Of a stretch of 37,990 bases of DNA, positions 15,569 through 24,302 are shown piece after piece; positions within the stretch are counted from its first letter, which is position 1; each line of letters begins with the position of its first letter. A program made the position numbers and the translations under genes. The notes beneath the pieces were generated by a model. That model was given only the letters and a program-made list of their open reading frames with translations, was not told the DNA's origin and ran no database searches. Source of the DNA: Planctomycetota bacterium (GTDB taxonomy: Bacteria > Planctomycetota > Planctomycetia > Planctomycetales > Planctomycetaceae); assembly GCA_027618475.1 (NCBI GenBank), contig JAQCEJ010000048.1, positions 1 to 37,990 of the forward strand, in the 5' to 3' direction.

Positions 15569-17082
15569 GCTGGCTCTCGCGGTAAAAGGATATTGATTTC
15601 GGTGCCGGTTCGGATTGTATTTCCCACGAAGATCTCTCCGCCGTGCGCCTCGACGATTCGTTTGGCGATCGGCATACCGAGTCCGGTTCCTTTGGTCTTG
15701 GACGTAAAAAACGGTTCGAAAATTCCTTTAATCTGGTCCGGTTTCATACCGGTGCCGTTATCTCGAATGCAGAGGCTAACTCCCGGCTTCCCCTGGTACG
15801 CAACGGACGACACATCGACATCGATTTCACCGTGAATCGCGTGAGGGTTCTGCAAACACGCGAAAACCGAATTGTCGAAAATGTTGCGGAACACCTGCTG
15901 CATTCTCAACCAATCGACATGGCAACACACGACTTTGGGATCGCAATGAATGCGAAACTCGAACGGTTTGCCATCCGTATGATCTTGCACGTGTTCCCAC
16001 GTTTCTTTCAGAAGCTCGCTCAGTCGGCATTCGCGCCGTTCGAGTTTGAGTGGCGCGGCGTAGTTGCGAACCTCATCGTACAAACGCTGTAACTCATCGA
16101 GAGCCCTCTGGGTTCGCTGTGTCAAATCGCGCTGTTGCGGCCGGTCGTCGAGATCGAGCGAAAGCATCTCGAGACAGGCGTGAGCCCGCTGCAACGAATT
16201 GCGGCTTTCGTGGGCAAGACCCGCCATCATCTGCCCGATGGCCGCCAACCGTTCTGACTGCAACAGCCGTTGCTCGGCGTTGTGCAGTTCGGTGATATCG
16301 TTGCCGATCGACAGCACGCCCGTCATGTCACCGGCGGAGTCTTTCAAGACACGAGCCGACCAGGCGATGATGCGTTCCTGCCCGGTACGGGTGACGATGG
16401 GATTGATATTCCCCTGCACCGGTTGCCCGGTCAGGCAGTGATGAAACACCGATCGGACACGTTCTTGTTCGCGCAGCGGCAGAAAAGTCGTAAACCAGTC
16501 GTTACCGCAGACGTCGTCGAGCGTGTATCCGCTGATCTCTTCCATGAACCCGTTAAACCTGACGATTTTCCCCGCAGTGTCGAGTACCAGGATGATCGCA
16601 TGAGCCGTTTCGAACAGGCTTTCGAGAAACGCATGTTCGCGTTGGAATTTTTCTTCGGCGCGCTGGCGTTCGGTCATATCGCGCAAGACGCCGATAAAGA
16701 TTCTCTCGTCCCCCAGATGCACTTCACTGATCGAGAGATCGATCGGAACGAGCGTACCGTCGCTCTTCAACCCCTCGACGCGTCGACCGATCCCGATGAT
16801 CCGCGCCTGCCCACCCGCGAGGTACTCGTTAAGGTATCGATCGTGTTGGTCTCGATGAGGGCTCGGCATCAGACGCGAGATATTGGTGCCGATCAAATCG
16901 TGACTAGCAAAACCAAACATTTTTTCGGCGGCGGGATTGGCCGAAAATATAACCCCTCGTTCGTCGGCGATGATCACGCCGTCGACGATCGTATTCAGAA
17001 CCACCTTCAGGCTTTCGTCGGCCGTCAGCTGATTATGGAGTCGATCGAAGGGATTCGAAGAAGAGTGCATAGAATCTGTCAT
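15565..17082 (-). CDS. PAS-PAS sensor histidine kinase with FixL-like first PAS
   Basis: A 505-residue cytoplasmic sensor kinase with no membrane segment. The first PAS domain (about 22-140) closely follows the FixL pattern (SANPAAEKMFGF, RLMPSPHRDQHDRYLNEYL, ARIIGIGRRVEG). His80 and Arg100 align by spacing with the haem-ligating His200 and distal Arg220 of Bradyrhizobium FixL. A second PAS (about 150-265) follows with its linker. The kinase core has the phosphoacceptor His in LAHESRNSLQ, then the N box (FDNSVFA), DNGTGM, FEPFFTSKTKGTGLGM and the C-terminal strand. It phosphorylates the ANTAR regulator encoded next with an ATGA overlap. The start is uncertain: ATGs at 17142, 17082 and 17070 are possible and none has a good ribosome-binding site. 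The 296 bases upstream hold no gene. Confidence 0.9.
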   Translation of the reverse strand: MTDSMHSSSNPFDRLHNQLTADESLKVVLNTIVDGVIIADERGVIFSANPAAEKMFGFASHDLIGTNISRLMPSPHRDQHDRYLNEYLAGGQARIIGIGRRVEGLKSDGTLVPIDLSISEVHLGDERIFIGVLRDMTERQRAEEKFQREHAFLESLFETAHAIILVLDTAGKIVRFNGFMEEISGYTLDDVCGNDWFTTFLPLREQERVRSVFHHCLTGQPVQGNINPIVTRTGQERIIAWSARVLKDSAGDMTGVLSIGNDITELHNAEQRLLQSERLAAIGQMMAGLAHESRNSLQRAHACLEMLSLDLDDRPQQRDLTQRTQRALDELQRLYDEVRNYAAPLKLERRECRLSELLKETWEHVQDHTDGKPFEFRIHCDPKVVCCHVDWLRMQQVFRNIFDNSVFACLQNPHAIHGEIDVDVSSVAYQGKPGVSLCIRDNGTGMKPDQIKGIFEPFFTSKTKGTGLGMPIAKRIVEAHGGEIFVGNTIRTGTEINILLPREPA

Positions 17083-17378
17083 GAATGAATTCGTCGGTTT
17101 GCTGTAATGAAAACGGATTCCTTTAGGCGACGGAAAGAACATCGCAATGGCTTTGAAACATTCGGCACCCGGCGCAGAAACGAATGGCAGAGCCGCATTT
17201 CGGTTGAGAGAAGCCGCGGCAACGTGCCGCGAAGAAGTGGAGTCGGAGACCGTGCTGAGAAAATCACAACGGGATGACGCCTTCGTGACGGCATGGTAAC
17301 GATCCGATGTTCGCTAGTCATACCGAAAAAGACGCTGCACGGGAAGGGAAAACGCGAGACGGCGTATCGGTTCGCCCG

Positions 17379-18197
17379 TTACGCCGGCGGCGACCAGTCT
17401 CCCCAATGGCTGAGATAATGCTGATAGACGGGATGCGTTTCCGCCTGTTTTTCCAGCCAGCTTTTGGTATCGAGCACGATCGTATGCTCTTCTTCGAGCG
17501 ACAACTTACCCAGTAAAACCCGGCTGCGGAGAAACACGAAATAGGTATCGAGCACGTCGCAACGGCAGTAATTGTTGATCTCGTCGACCTTCCCCGCCTC
17601 GTACATTCCCTGCACTTGTGAACCGTCAACGCCCGTTTTTCCTGGTTTTCCGATCAGATTCGCCAACAGATTCAGCCCCCCGGCGACCCGCGTCGCGCCG
17701 AAGTTCGAGACCAGGTCCATCAGGTCGGTGTGGGCTTCGATGTTATATCGGTTGCGCGGCTGATCGTAGCTGCGACCGTCGACGGCAAACCATTTCGCCA
17801 GGTTAATTCCGTAACGATACGCAGCCAGTTCGAGTACCGGAAGATCATATCCGCGACCATTAAATGTGACGAACGTCGGCTGGCGGTAATGGGTCCACCC
17901 CTGCCAGAAGCGGCGTGTGATTTCGTGCGGTCGAAATTCTGGTTCGTCGAGCACCGTCAAGTCGCAGAGCCGATAGCCTGCATCGACTTTCGCGATCGCG
18001 ACCGAAATCGGCAGCATAAACGTAAACGGCAGGAAGTCGTTCCCTTTTTCCGCCATCTGTTCGTCTCGAAACCGCTTGACGGCGTCCGCCGGCAAGAGCG
18101 ATTCTTTCGGATATCGAACCCGCGAAACGAGTTCCCCGTCGGCGACCGCCTCGACGTCGAAGATTAAATAACGAATAGTGTCGTGCGATTCGGCCAC
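17379..18197 (-). CDS. Predicted 3'-5' exonuclease (PolB-like, DEDDy)
   Basis: A 272-residue nuclease of the family described as related to the proofreading domain of PolB-type DNA polymerases. Metal ligands: Asp14 and Glu16 in FDVEA, the Asp in [13 protein letters not shown] (about 119), and the final Tyr/Asp pair in [10 protein letters not shown] (about 209-214), which places it in the DEDDy class. It should remove nucleotides from 3' ends of DNA. The start codon is GTG, with AAAGGGA about eight bases upstream. It begins 13 bases after the stop of a LigD-phosphoesterase-like gene, and a PduO-type gene precedes that by 19 bases, so all three are likely one transcript. The DNA-repair link with the neighbour is inference. 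Confidence 0.85.
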   Translation of the reverse strand: MAESHDTIRYLIFDVEAVADGELVSRVRYPKESLLPADAVKRFRDEQMAEKGNDFLPFTFMLPISVAIAKVDAGYRLCDLTVLDEPEFRPHEITRRFWQGWTHYRQPTFVTFNGRGYDLPVLELAAYRYGINLAKWFAVDGRSYDQPRNRYNIEAHTDLMDLVSNFGATRVAGGLNLLANLIGKPGKTGVDGSQVQGMYEAGKVDEINNYCRCDVLDTYFVFLRSRVLLGKLSLEEEHTIVLDTKSWLEKQAETHPVYQHYLSHWGDWSPPA

Positions 18198-18210
18198 GAT
18201 GACGTCCCTT

Positions 18211-18582
18211 TTACGATTCGTGTTGTCGACTTGTCGACGCAGTGTAGTTCAATTCCCAGTGGTTCGCGACTCCCTGTCGCGTCAGGGCAACGGTTCCCTT
18301 CAATTTTTCGCCGTGCAATTGAACGTCAATGCGATTGTCCCCGTCGACAGGGCCTTCGAAAACTCCGGCATCCCAGCGGACAACGGTTCCACGATTGTTG
18401 CTGACCGGACCTTCGTAATCGAGATACATCCGCCGATGATCGTCGAGAGCCTGGGCGATAATCGTTGCGCCATTCGTCGGTGTCGCCGACAAACGCCAGG
18501 TGCGTAGTGCTTCTTCATGTTCGAACATCAGATCCCAATGCAGCGACGGATGATCGTGAGTCAGAATTACGTACCGTGGCAT
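18211..18582 (-). CDS. LigD 3'-phosphoesterase-like domain protein
   Basis: A 123-residue stand-alone domain that resembles the N-terminal phosphoesterase (PE) module of DNA ligase D. It has the signature His9-x5-His15-x-Asp17 (HDHPSLHWD), matching the spacing of His42, His48 and Asp50 of Pseudomonas LigD. A further His lies in LDDHRR, and [11 protein letters not shown] is the conserved core strand. The Arg that follows two residues after the Asp in LigD is a Met here, so catalysis may differ or the domain may be inactive. LigD PE trims 3' phosphates and ribonucleotides at break ends. The start at 18582 excludes 49 codons that overlap the upstream gene; no strong ribosome-binding site is seen, so coupled translation is plausible. 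It lies directly upstream of a 3'-5' exonuclease gene. Confidence 0.75.
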   Translation of the reverse strand: MPRYVILTHDHPSLHWDLMFEHEEALRTWRLSATPTNGATIIAQALDDHRRMYLDYEGPVSNNRGTVVRWDAGVFEGPVDGDNRIDVQLHGEKLKGTVALTRQGVANHWELNYTASTSRQHES

Positions 18583-18601
18583 GATCGGGCCGATTCTGTT
18601 G

Positions 18602-19204
18602 TCAAACGGGTTGCTCGCGATTTTGCCCGGGAATCCACAACACGTCTCCCCGGCCTTCATCGTTCGCCAGACGCGACCAGACAAACAACAAATCGGAGAG
18701 TCGATTGAGATATATCGCCACCTGCGCATTCACAGACTCGGCATCGGCAAGCGCCAGAACGGCGATTTCGGCGCGGCGACAGACGGTGCGGGCAAGATGC
18801 AAATACGCCGACGTCACGCTTCCTCCCGGAAGTACGAAACTCCGTAACGGTTCGAGACGGTCGGTCGCTTCGTCGATCCAGCGTTCGAGTGCCGTCACCT
18901 GATCGGCCGTCACACGGAGCGGTTCGGAGGGTGTCGACGTTTCGCCGGTCGATTCATTCGCACGTTTTTCGGGGACGCACAAATCGGCCCCGACGTCGAA
19001 CAAGTCGTTTTGAATCCTTTTCAGACGTAACGACATCGTTTCATCGAGCGGCGTCACGAGTACGACGCCGAGAATCGAATTTAACTCATCAACCGTTCCG
19101 TATGCGGCGATACGATTGTGTGTCTTTTTTACCCGCGTACCGTCACCGAGCGACGTTTCGCCCTCATCGCCGGTCCGCGTATAAATGCGGTTCAGATAAA
19201 CCAT
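18602..19204 (-). CDS. Cob(I)yrinic acid a,c-diamide adenosyltransferase (PduO type)
   Basis: A 200-residue enzyme that transfers the adenosyl group of ATP to reduced cobalamin, making coenzyme B12. The ATP-binding N-terminus YTRTGDEGETSLGDGTRVKK (about 8-27) is intact, followed by AAYGTVDELNSILG (34-46). The C-terminal helix motif LNRLSDLLFVWSRLAN is also typical of the PduO/EutT-unrelated family (Cob_adeno_trans). A Ser/Thr/Glu-rich insert of about 15 residues (around 82-97) is longer than usual. The start at 19204 gives the family's normal N-terminus; 28 more codons upstream are open but not conserved. The gene lies 92 bases downstream of the HEAT/TPR gene and 19 upstream of the LigD-PE-like gene. 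No B12-dependent enzyme is in the window. Confidence 0.9.
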   Translation of the reverse strand: MVYLNRIYTRTGDEGETSLGDGTRVKKTHNRIAAYGTVDELNSILGVVLVTPLDETMSLRLKRIQNDLFDVGADLCVPEKRANESTGETSTPSEPLRVTADQVTALERWIDEATDRLEPLRSFVLPGGSVTSAYLHLARTVCRRAEIAVLALADAESVNAQVAIYLNRLSDLLFVWSRLANDEGRGDVLWIPGQNREQPV

Positions 19205-19296
19205 ATCGGGAACATTGCTTTCGTTGTCGGTGACGGGGCATTTCCAGCAGACTCCTACCGATGGCAGACGTCGACGCGCGAAACACACGACTCACA

Positions 19297-22092
19297 TTAT
19301 TGTTCCAACGACATACCGCTGGCGATCTTTTCGAATTCGGGGAGTTCGTGCAACGAGTTCAAATCGGGATCTTTTTTCATCCAATCGAGATCGCCAAACC
19401 CTTGCTCTAACGACGTTCGCAACTGCTGGAGGGCAATGCGTTCGAATTCGCCGATTTTCGCATCGCGTTCGTCATCGGCTTCCTGTTTTTTGAGATATTC
19501 GATCGCACGACCGTAAACGCAGGCCGAGTTGTAGGCGTACAGTGCATCGCCGTCGAATTTCTCGCGATCGTTTTCGATCGTCTTGATTCCTTCCTCGATT
19601 TTGCCCTGCTGAACGAGAATGACCGACACGCCGGTGACGGCCTGAGAGTTATAATCGTCGATCTCCATCGCTTTTTGAAAATCGGCAAGTGCCTCGTCTT
19701 GTTTTTCCTGCTGCAGCCGCACGTGGCCCCGACCGGCGAAGGCATCGGCGAGTTGGGGATCGAGCTTGAGAGCGAGATCGTAAAACGTCAACGCTTCGTC
19801 CCATTTTTCTTCGCGAACCTGCTGCTGCGCTTGATAAATGTACTGATAACCGGGCGAACGCTGATCGATTCGGCGAAGCGCCTGATGGGCAATCTGACGT
19901 TTCGATTTGTCGGCCGTCGAACGGCGGACCTCTTTAAGCACGGCACTCGCTTCAGGAGGTGCAAGATTTGCCAAAGCGTCCGCCGTGTACGACCAGGTGT
20001 TGTTGTTCGGAGATTTTTTGAAGGCTTCGATCAGCAGTTTGACCGCTTCGGGGGAAGCATCGGTCTGCAACCCCTGACACGCCGTACTCACGAGCGATGC
20101 ATCGGTAGAGTTGAGCGCCTCGCCGGCGAGTTTTATGAAATGGGACGATTGCCCCTGCCGCAACGCGTTTAAGATGGATGCCTGATCGTGCGGCGGCAAA
20201 TCGGGATATCGCTTGACGAGAAAATCGATCGCCTGATCGTCGGCAATCTTCGCGATGATGCCGATCATGCTCGAACGCTGTTCGGGGATCTGGTCGAACT
20301 GTTTGATCAGCAGCGGCAACGCACGCGGATCTTTGGTCCGATGCAACAGTGCGAACATCTGAGCGGTCGGAGGGGCTTTCTCGAGAGAGTTGAGCGTATA
20401 ATCGATGGCGAGTTTCTCGCTCTCTGCGTCCCCTTTTTCGATCAGAATACCGAGCACGACTTCTTGCAGCTCTGAATTTCCCTTTTCGAGTTTATCTTTC
20501 AGCACGTCGTACAACTGGGGATGGCCGATACGCGTTAACGCAAGCAAGGCCGCGGCTGTGTATTCTGCCGGCGGATCGCTTGCGAATTCAAAAATCGTTT
20601 CGGACCAGATGGGCCGCGGATGGTCTGCCAGCACTTCGACGATCGTTTTTTTGGACGTCGGGGGTTCGGCCTTCAACACTTCCAGCAACGCCTGATGGGC
20701 GGCGGCGAACCGCGAATCGGCCAGACTGTCGATCGCCACGAACGAGAGGGGCTCTGCATTCTTACGGACGTACTGCAACAGTTTCTCGATCGCCTCGGGC
20801 TCGCCAAAATGACGAAGTGCCGCCAATGCCGCGGTCTGCATGTGCAATTCGTTGTCGTCGGCATATTTAAGAATCATGGGAAGTTCTTTGCTCGAAAGCC
20901 GACCGCCGCCGTTGGCCAGGGCCGCAGAACGGGTGAGCGGGTGTCCCGCATCGATCTCACGAATCAGTTCGTCGCGCGGGAGAACTTCATAGGCCGAACG
21001 GAGCGCAGCATTCACCGCCTGATTGGCGGTTTCGTGAATGCGCGTCTGTGGATCAGCCTGGTATTGATCGACCATCCCCCGCGAATCGGCCGGCAACTGA
21101 CAGAGATGAATCTCGCGCATCGACATCGGCAACGAAGGAAATCGGGGATCGACGTTGTTGTTCGACCGACCGGCTTGCACAACCGAATATTGCAGCCAGT
21201 TAAAGAGCTGATTATCGATTGCCGGTGCGCTTTCGTCGAAGGCGATCACGGCCCTGACCACGCGATTGGCCGCCAATCGGTCGAGTTCGCCGACCAGCGA
21301 ACCGACGTTGACGGTGTCGAGCGCGCCGGCGATGGTGAGAAATGCCAGACTGTTTTGAGGCCCGATCCGTTCGACGGTCAGCTGAAGCGCCCCGAGCGCA
21401 AACTGATTAACGTCGACTTCGAAGACGTTTTCGCCGAAACGCGTTTTCAACTCCATCGGCGGGATGTTGCTACCCTGGGGAAGATCCGTGAACAGCATCC
21501 ACGTCGACGTCGTTCCTCCGGGGGGAACGGTCCATTTATCAGGAGTCTTCAAATTCTGTAATTGAAACTGCTGATTGTTGGCCTGAAACGAATGATATTG
21601 CATCGCGGGGACGATCTCGCCGATCTTGTGAACGGTTCCATCGACGTCGAGTTCGATTTCCTCGCGATGGATGACGATCGGATCGACTCCCAGATTGATA
21701 TAGACCACCTTGACCGCAAAAAAACGGGCGGAATTCGAAGGGTCGTAATCGGTCGAACCGATATAAGGCGTTTCGAGCAGCGCGTATATCGAAGGTTTTT
21801 CGTCGGCATTGCCGTTCTTGGCGTTCTGCGACTTCTCGCTTTTGAGTTTGCGCAATTCTCCTTCGACTTTAGCCAGTCGCTCGAGCAGTTCCTTCAACAG
21901 AGCGGGATCGACGCTTGACGGGGGAACCTCGATGTCCGCCGACTCCGCCGCTTCCACCGGAGTCTCGACGTCCTGTTTTGCTGACGGCGCTTTGGGGACC
22001 GGCTTCTCCTGAGCCACCAGCGGCGACAGGGAAAGAGATGCCGATGAAACCAGGACTCCGATCGAAAGAATTTTCCAAATGGAGGATCGCAT
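19297..22092 (-). CDS. Exported HEAT-repeat and TPR protein (931 aa)
   Basis: A large exported protein in four parts: a signal peptide (about 1-27, ending LVAQE); a Pro/Glu-rich segment with a short coiled coil (LLKELLERLAKVEGELRKLKSEK, about 67-90); a beta-rich domain (about 105-380); then about 12 HEAT-like alpha-helical repeats (LTRSAALANGGG through IAHQALRRID, about 395-765). It ends in TPRs (EEKWDEALTFYDLALKLDP, QEKQDEALADFQKAMEIDD, about 780-860). HEAT and TPR segments bind proteins and have no catalysis of their own. The start at 22092 is favoured by an AGAGAA upstream and by the signal peptide; 22113 or 22200 would add residues without signal character. A sigma70-like promoter and a strong hairpin lie upstream. 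Probable role: periplasmic scaffold, unproven. Confidence 0.8.
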   Translation of the reverse strand: MRSSIWKILSIGVLVSSASLSLSPLVAQEKPVPKAPSAKQDVETPVEAAESADIEVPPSSVDPALLKELLERLAKVEGELRKLKSEKSQNAKNGNADEKPSIYALLETPYIGSTDYDPSNSARFFAVKVVYINLGVDPIVIHREEIELDVDGTVHKIGEIVPAMQYHSFQANNQQFQLQNLKTPDKWTVPPGGTTSTWMLFTDLPQGSNIPPMELKTRFGENVFEVDVNQFALGALQLTVERIGPQNSLAFLTIAGALDTVNVGSLVGELDRLAANRVVRAVIAFDESAPAIDNQLFNWLQYSVVQAGRSNNNVDPRFPSLPMSMREIHLCQLPADSRGMVDQYQADPQTRIHETANQAVNAALRSAYEVLPRDELIREIDAGHPLTRSAALANGGGRLSSKELPMILKYADDNELHMQTAALAALRHFGEPEAIEKLLQYVRKNAEPLSFVAIDSLADSRFAAAHQALLEVLKAEPPTSKKTIVEVLADHPRPIWSETIFEFASDPPAEYTAAALLALTRIGHPQLYDVLKDKLEKGNSELQEVVLGILIEKGDAESEKLAIDYTLNSLEKAPPTAQMFALLHRTKDPRALPLLIKQFDQIPEQRSSMIGIIAKIADDQAIDFLVKRYPDLPPHDQASILNALRQGQSSHFIKLAGEALNSTDASLVSTACQGLQTDASPEAVKLLIEAFKKSPNNNTWSYTADALANLAPPEASAVLKEVRRSTADKSKRQIAHQALRRIDQRSPGYQYIYQAQQQVREEKWDEALTFYDLALKLDPQLADAFAGRGHVRLQQEKQDEALADFQKAMEIDDYNSQAVTGVSVILVQQGKIEEGIKTIENDREKFDGDALYAYNSACVYGRAIEYLKKQEADDERDAKIGEFERIALQQLRTSLEQGFGDLDWMKKDPDLNSLHELPEFEKIASGMSLEQ

Positions 22093-22205
22093 GGCGAATG
22101 GTTCTCTTTTCATCAGCGACAGAAGAATGTACCGGTTCGGGGATACCCGCTCGCACGTTCTCGGGAACTGCGACTCCGACACCGTACGGGACATGAACAT
22201 TGTAG

Positions 22206-22236
22206 ATTATAACAGGTCTGGGGGGCAAATCGTCAA
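22206..22236 (-). promoter_or_regulatory. Sigma70-like promoter of the HEAT/TPR gene
   Basis: On the minus strand a consensus TATAAT (plus 22206-22211) lies downstream of TTGACG (plus 22231-22236) with a 19-base spacer, slightly long. Transcription would begin near 22199, giving a leader of about 105 bases to the preferred ATG. The spacer overlaps one arm of the 11-bp hairpin at 22216-22254. Confidence 0.45.
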
Positions 22237-22254
22237 AGGGTTCGCCCCCCAGAC
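22216..22254. other. Perfect 11-bp G/C hairpin in a divergent promoter region
   Basis: GTCTGGGGGGC (22216-22226) and GCCCCCCAGAC (22244-22254) form a perfect stem with a 17-base loop. It sits between the -10 and the region upstream of -35 of the leftward promoter, so it is more likely a protein-binding palindrome or a small insertion than a terminator. No T-run follows on either strand. Confidence 0.55.
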
Positions 22255-22450
22255 GGTAAAAAATAGGTGTGGAAATTGACTCCGCCGATGATCGACGTCA
22301 TTTTTTCTCGAAATTGACAACAGTTGAAACCTCGGACAGCGGGGAACAGGTAGTAAAGGGGTAACGATCGACCTTTATTGCATTTCCATCTGGTAAGTGA
22401 TCACCATCATGCAACAATTCCGACGACAACCATGCCGAGGGAACCACCGA
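22255..22450. other. Remainder of the 358-bp divergent intergenic region
   Basis: This space between divergent genes must hold the promoter of the rightward operon. TTGACT (22276-22281) and TTGACA (22314-22319) are good -35 boxes, but I find no matching -10 hexamer at the right distance. A T-run (22301-22306) is present. No gene is apparent. Confidence 0.35.
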
Positions 22451-24256
22451 ATGCTGCCCATTGTCAATCTCTCGAAGGGATTGCGTTGCTGGACATTCGG
22501 TATTTGCCTCGTTTTCGCCGTCAGCGGCACGTTTGTTCGTATCGGCTACGCCGCAGAGGGGGCCAACGCTTCCGAAACGCTCGAATCGATGGTCGCGCCA
22601 CAAAGCTGGCTGACGATTTCCCTTCATCGACCGTCGCAACTCTTCGAAAATCAGATGGTGCAGCAGCTCTACGCCGCAGCGCTGCAGAGCCGACAAGTAC
22701 AATCCGCTATAAATTCCGATCAAGCCGATCTGTATCGCAAAATGATCGAACTCGTCGAGCATTCGACCGGCGAGACCTTTAACACCGGCCTGCAGAAGTT
22801 GACCGACGGTGGTCTGTATGTGGGAGTTTCAGGCGACAATCCTCCGCGCGTCGACGTCGCGATTGGTGCTCAGGATGAAGCGGCACTCGCGACGTTCGTC
22901 ACGCAATTCGAGACCTGGGTCATCGGTCGTGTCGCGCCTCAATTGACGGGGGAGTCGCTTCCCACCATGACATACGGCAACGTAAAGTACCGCGCATTAG
23001 GACCGGCGCGTTATGCGGTCGTCGGCAATGTGTTACTGATGTCGAATCGTGAAGAAGGGCTGCATGAACTGATCGACCGCAGCCGGCATCTGAATACATC
23101 GGCGTCGGCATCAACAACCGTCGACGCTCCCCTTGCCCGTCTGGTGATCGCAGGAGATAAACTTCGCAGCACTCCGAACCTGCAAGCCGCTCTCGGCTGG
23201 CCGGCTAGCGATCCGAATCTTGTGACGTTCCTCGGCGGCTGGCTCGACGCTCTCCGGCGCTGCGAGCATTTCGACGTCTCTCTGCACGCGACAAGCAGCG
23301 AGATGAATGTTGTTGCGAGTCTGCCTTATCAATCCTCCTCTTCGGCGGCGTTTCAAGAGACCGTCGGACTCGAAGGGTATTTTGCTCCCGTCGACGGGCC
23401 CGGTATCGCGCCGCTGCTTATACCGGAAGGAACGATCTATTCGTCGAGCTGGTATCGCGATTATCGTGCGCTGTGGAATCAGCGGGCCGATTCGGTTATT
23501 CCCGATGTTCTCAAACGGGTCGAAGAGGGAAATGAGCTGACCAAAACTCAGTTTTCCCAATTCGGTGTGCAGGCAACGCTGAGCGAACTTCTCTCGACAT
23601 TGGGACCGCAATTTCGTTCGGTCGTGGCACGGCAATTCGGTTCGCCTTACAACGTCGAACTCAACGAACAGTTCCCGGCGGCAGCAATCGTCATTCGCCT
23701 GCAGGATGAAGAGGGCTTTCGACGTCATTTCATTCCACTGCTTAAGACATTGAATTTAATCGCCATGTTCTCACAGGCTCAGATGGTCACTCAGTCCGAG
23801 AAATACCGCGACGTTGATTTGAACGTGCTGATGTTTGCCGACGACGAGCAGGCCGTCTCGAAAGGAAATCGCTTTCGCTTTCATTTCAGTCCCACGTTCT
23901 GTATTTCTCACGGCCACTTTCTATCCGGGTCGTCGGTCGACCTGATCAAGCGGCTGATCGATGAACTCGACATCGAAACGACATCTGCATCCTCATCGCA
24001 ACCCGCTGCGGGAACGACCGAATTGCAAATGCTTTCTGCCGCAGAAGCCGATGTCGTCGTGCGGGAACTGCGACAACAAATCGTCTATCGGCTGCTTATC
24101 AGTCAGGGACTGGCAAAAGAAGTCGCCGAAGGGGAAGCCGATCTGTTCAGCAAAGTCTTAAAGTCGATCGGCACGGTGACGACCGCAGCGACGCGGTCCC
24201 CCGAACGTTTTGAATATCAGTTGCACATCAAACATCCGGCACACACATCCGAATAA
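22451..24256 (+). CDS. Exported protein of unknown function, first gene of a DUF1800/DUF1501 unit
   Basis: I do not recognise a named family with confidence. The 601-residue protein starts with a signal peptide (about residues 8-35, ending GYAAE), has no further membrane segment, and reads as a mixed alpha/beta soluble domain. It has a Ser/Pro-rich low-complexity stretch (about 508-523) before a helical C-terminus. The overall layout (repeated internal segments ending in VSLH, IVIRLQDEEGFRRHF) resembles the DUF3352-like exported proteins of planctomycetes, but this is only an impression. The start at 22451 is preferred because GAGGG lies about nine bases upstream; an ATG at 22397 would precede the signal peptide with a polar tail. 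The DUF1800 gene begins 46 bases downstream, so cotranscription is likely. Confidence 0.7.
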   Translation: MLPIVNLSKGLRCWTFGICLVFAVSGTFVRIGYAAEGANASETLESMVAPQSWLTISLHRPSQLFENQMVQQLYAAALQSRQVQSAINSDQADLYRKMIELVEHSTGETFNTGLQKLTDGGLYVGVSGDNPPRVDVAIGAQDEAALATFVTQFETWVIGRVAPQLTGESLPTMTYGNVKYRALGPARYAVVGNVLLMSNREEGLHELIDRSRHLNTSASASTTVDAPLARLVIAGDKLRSTPNLQAALGWPASDPNLVTFLGGWLDALRRCEHFDVSLHATSSEMNVVASLPYQSSSSAAFQETVGLEGYFAPVDGPGIAPLLIPEGTIYSSSWYRDYRALWNQRADSVIPDVLKRVEEGNELTKTQFSQFGVQATLSELLSTLGPQFRSVVARQFGSPYNVELNEQFPAAAIVIRLQDEEGFRRHFIPLLKTLNLIAMFSQAQMVTQSEKYRDVDLNVLMFADDEQAVSKGNRFRFHFSPTFCISHGHFLSGSSVDLIKRLIDELDIETTSASSSQPAAGTTELQMLSAAEADVVVRELRQQIVYRLLISQGLAKEVAEGEADLFSKVLKSIGTVTTAATRSPERFEYQLHIKHPAHTSE

Positions 24257-24302
24257 CGAGTTCGTCGCGGTGACGCCGCGTTCTGAGGGAGAGGTTTGTC
24301 CC

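Noticed and set aside
20620-21561. Long open frame on the plus strand inside the HEAT/TPR gene
   Set aside because: It lies fully antisense to a gene with strong domain support; high G+C codon bias creates such long shadow frames. Translation is Arg/Val-rich without domain signal.
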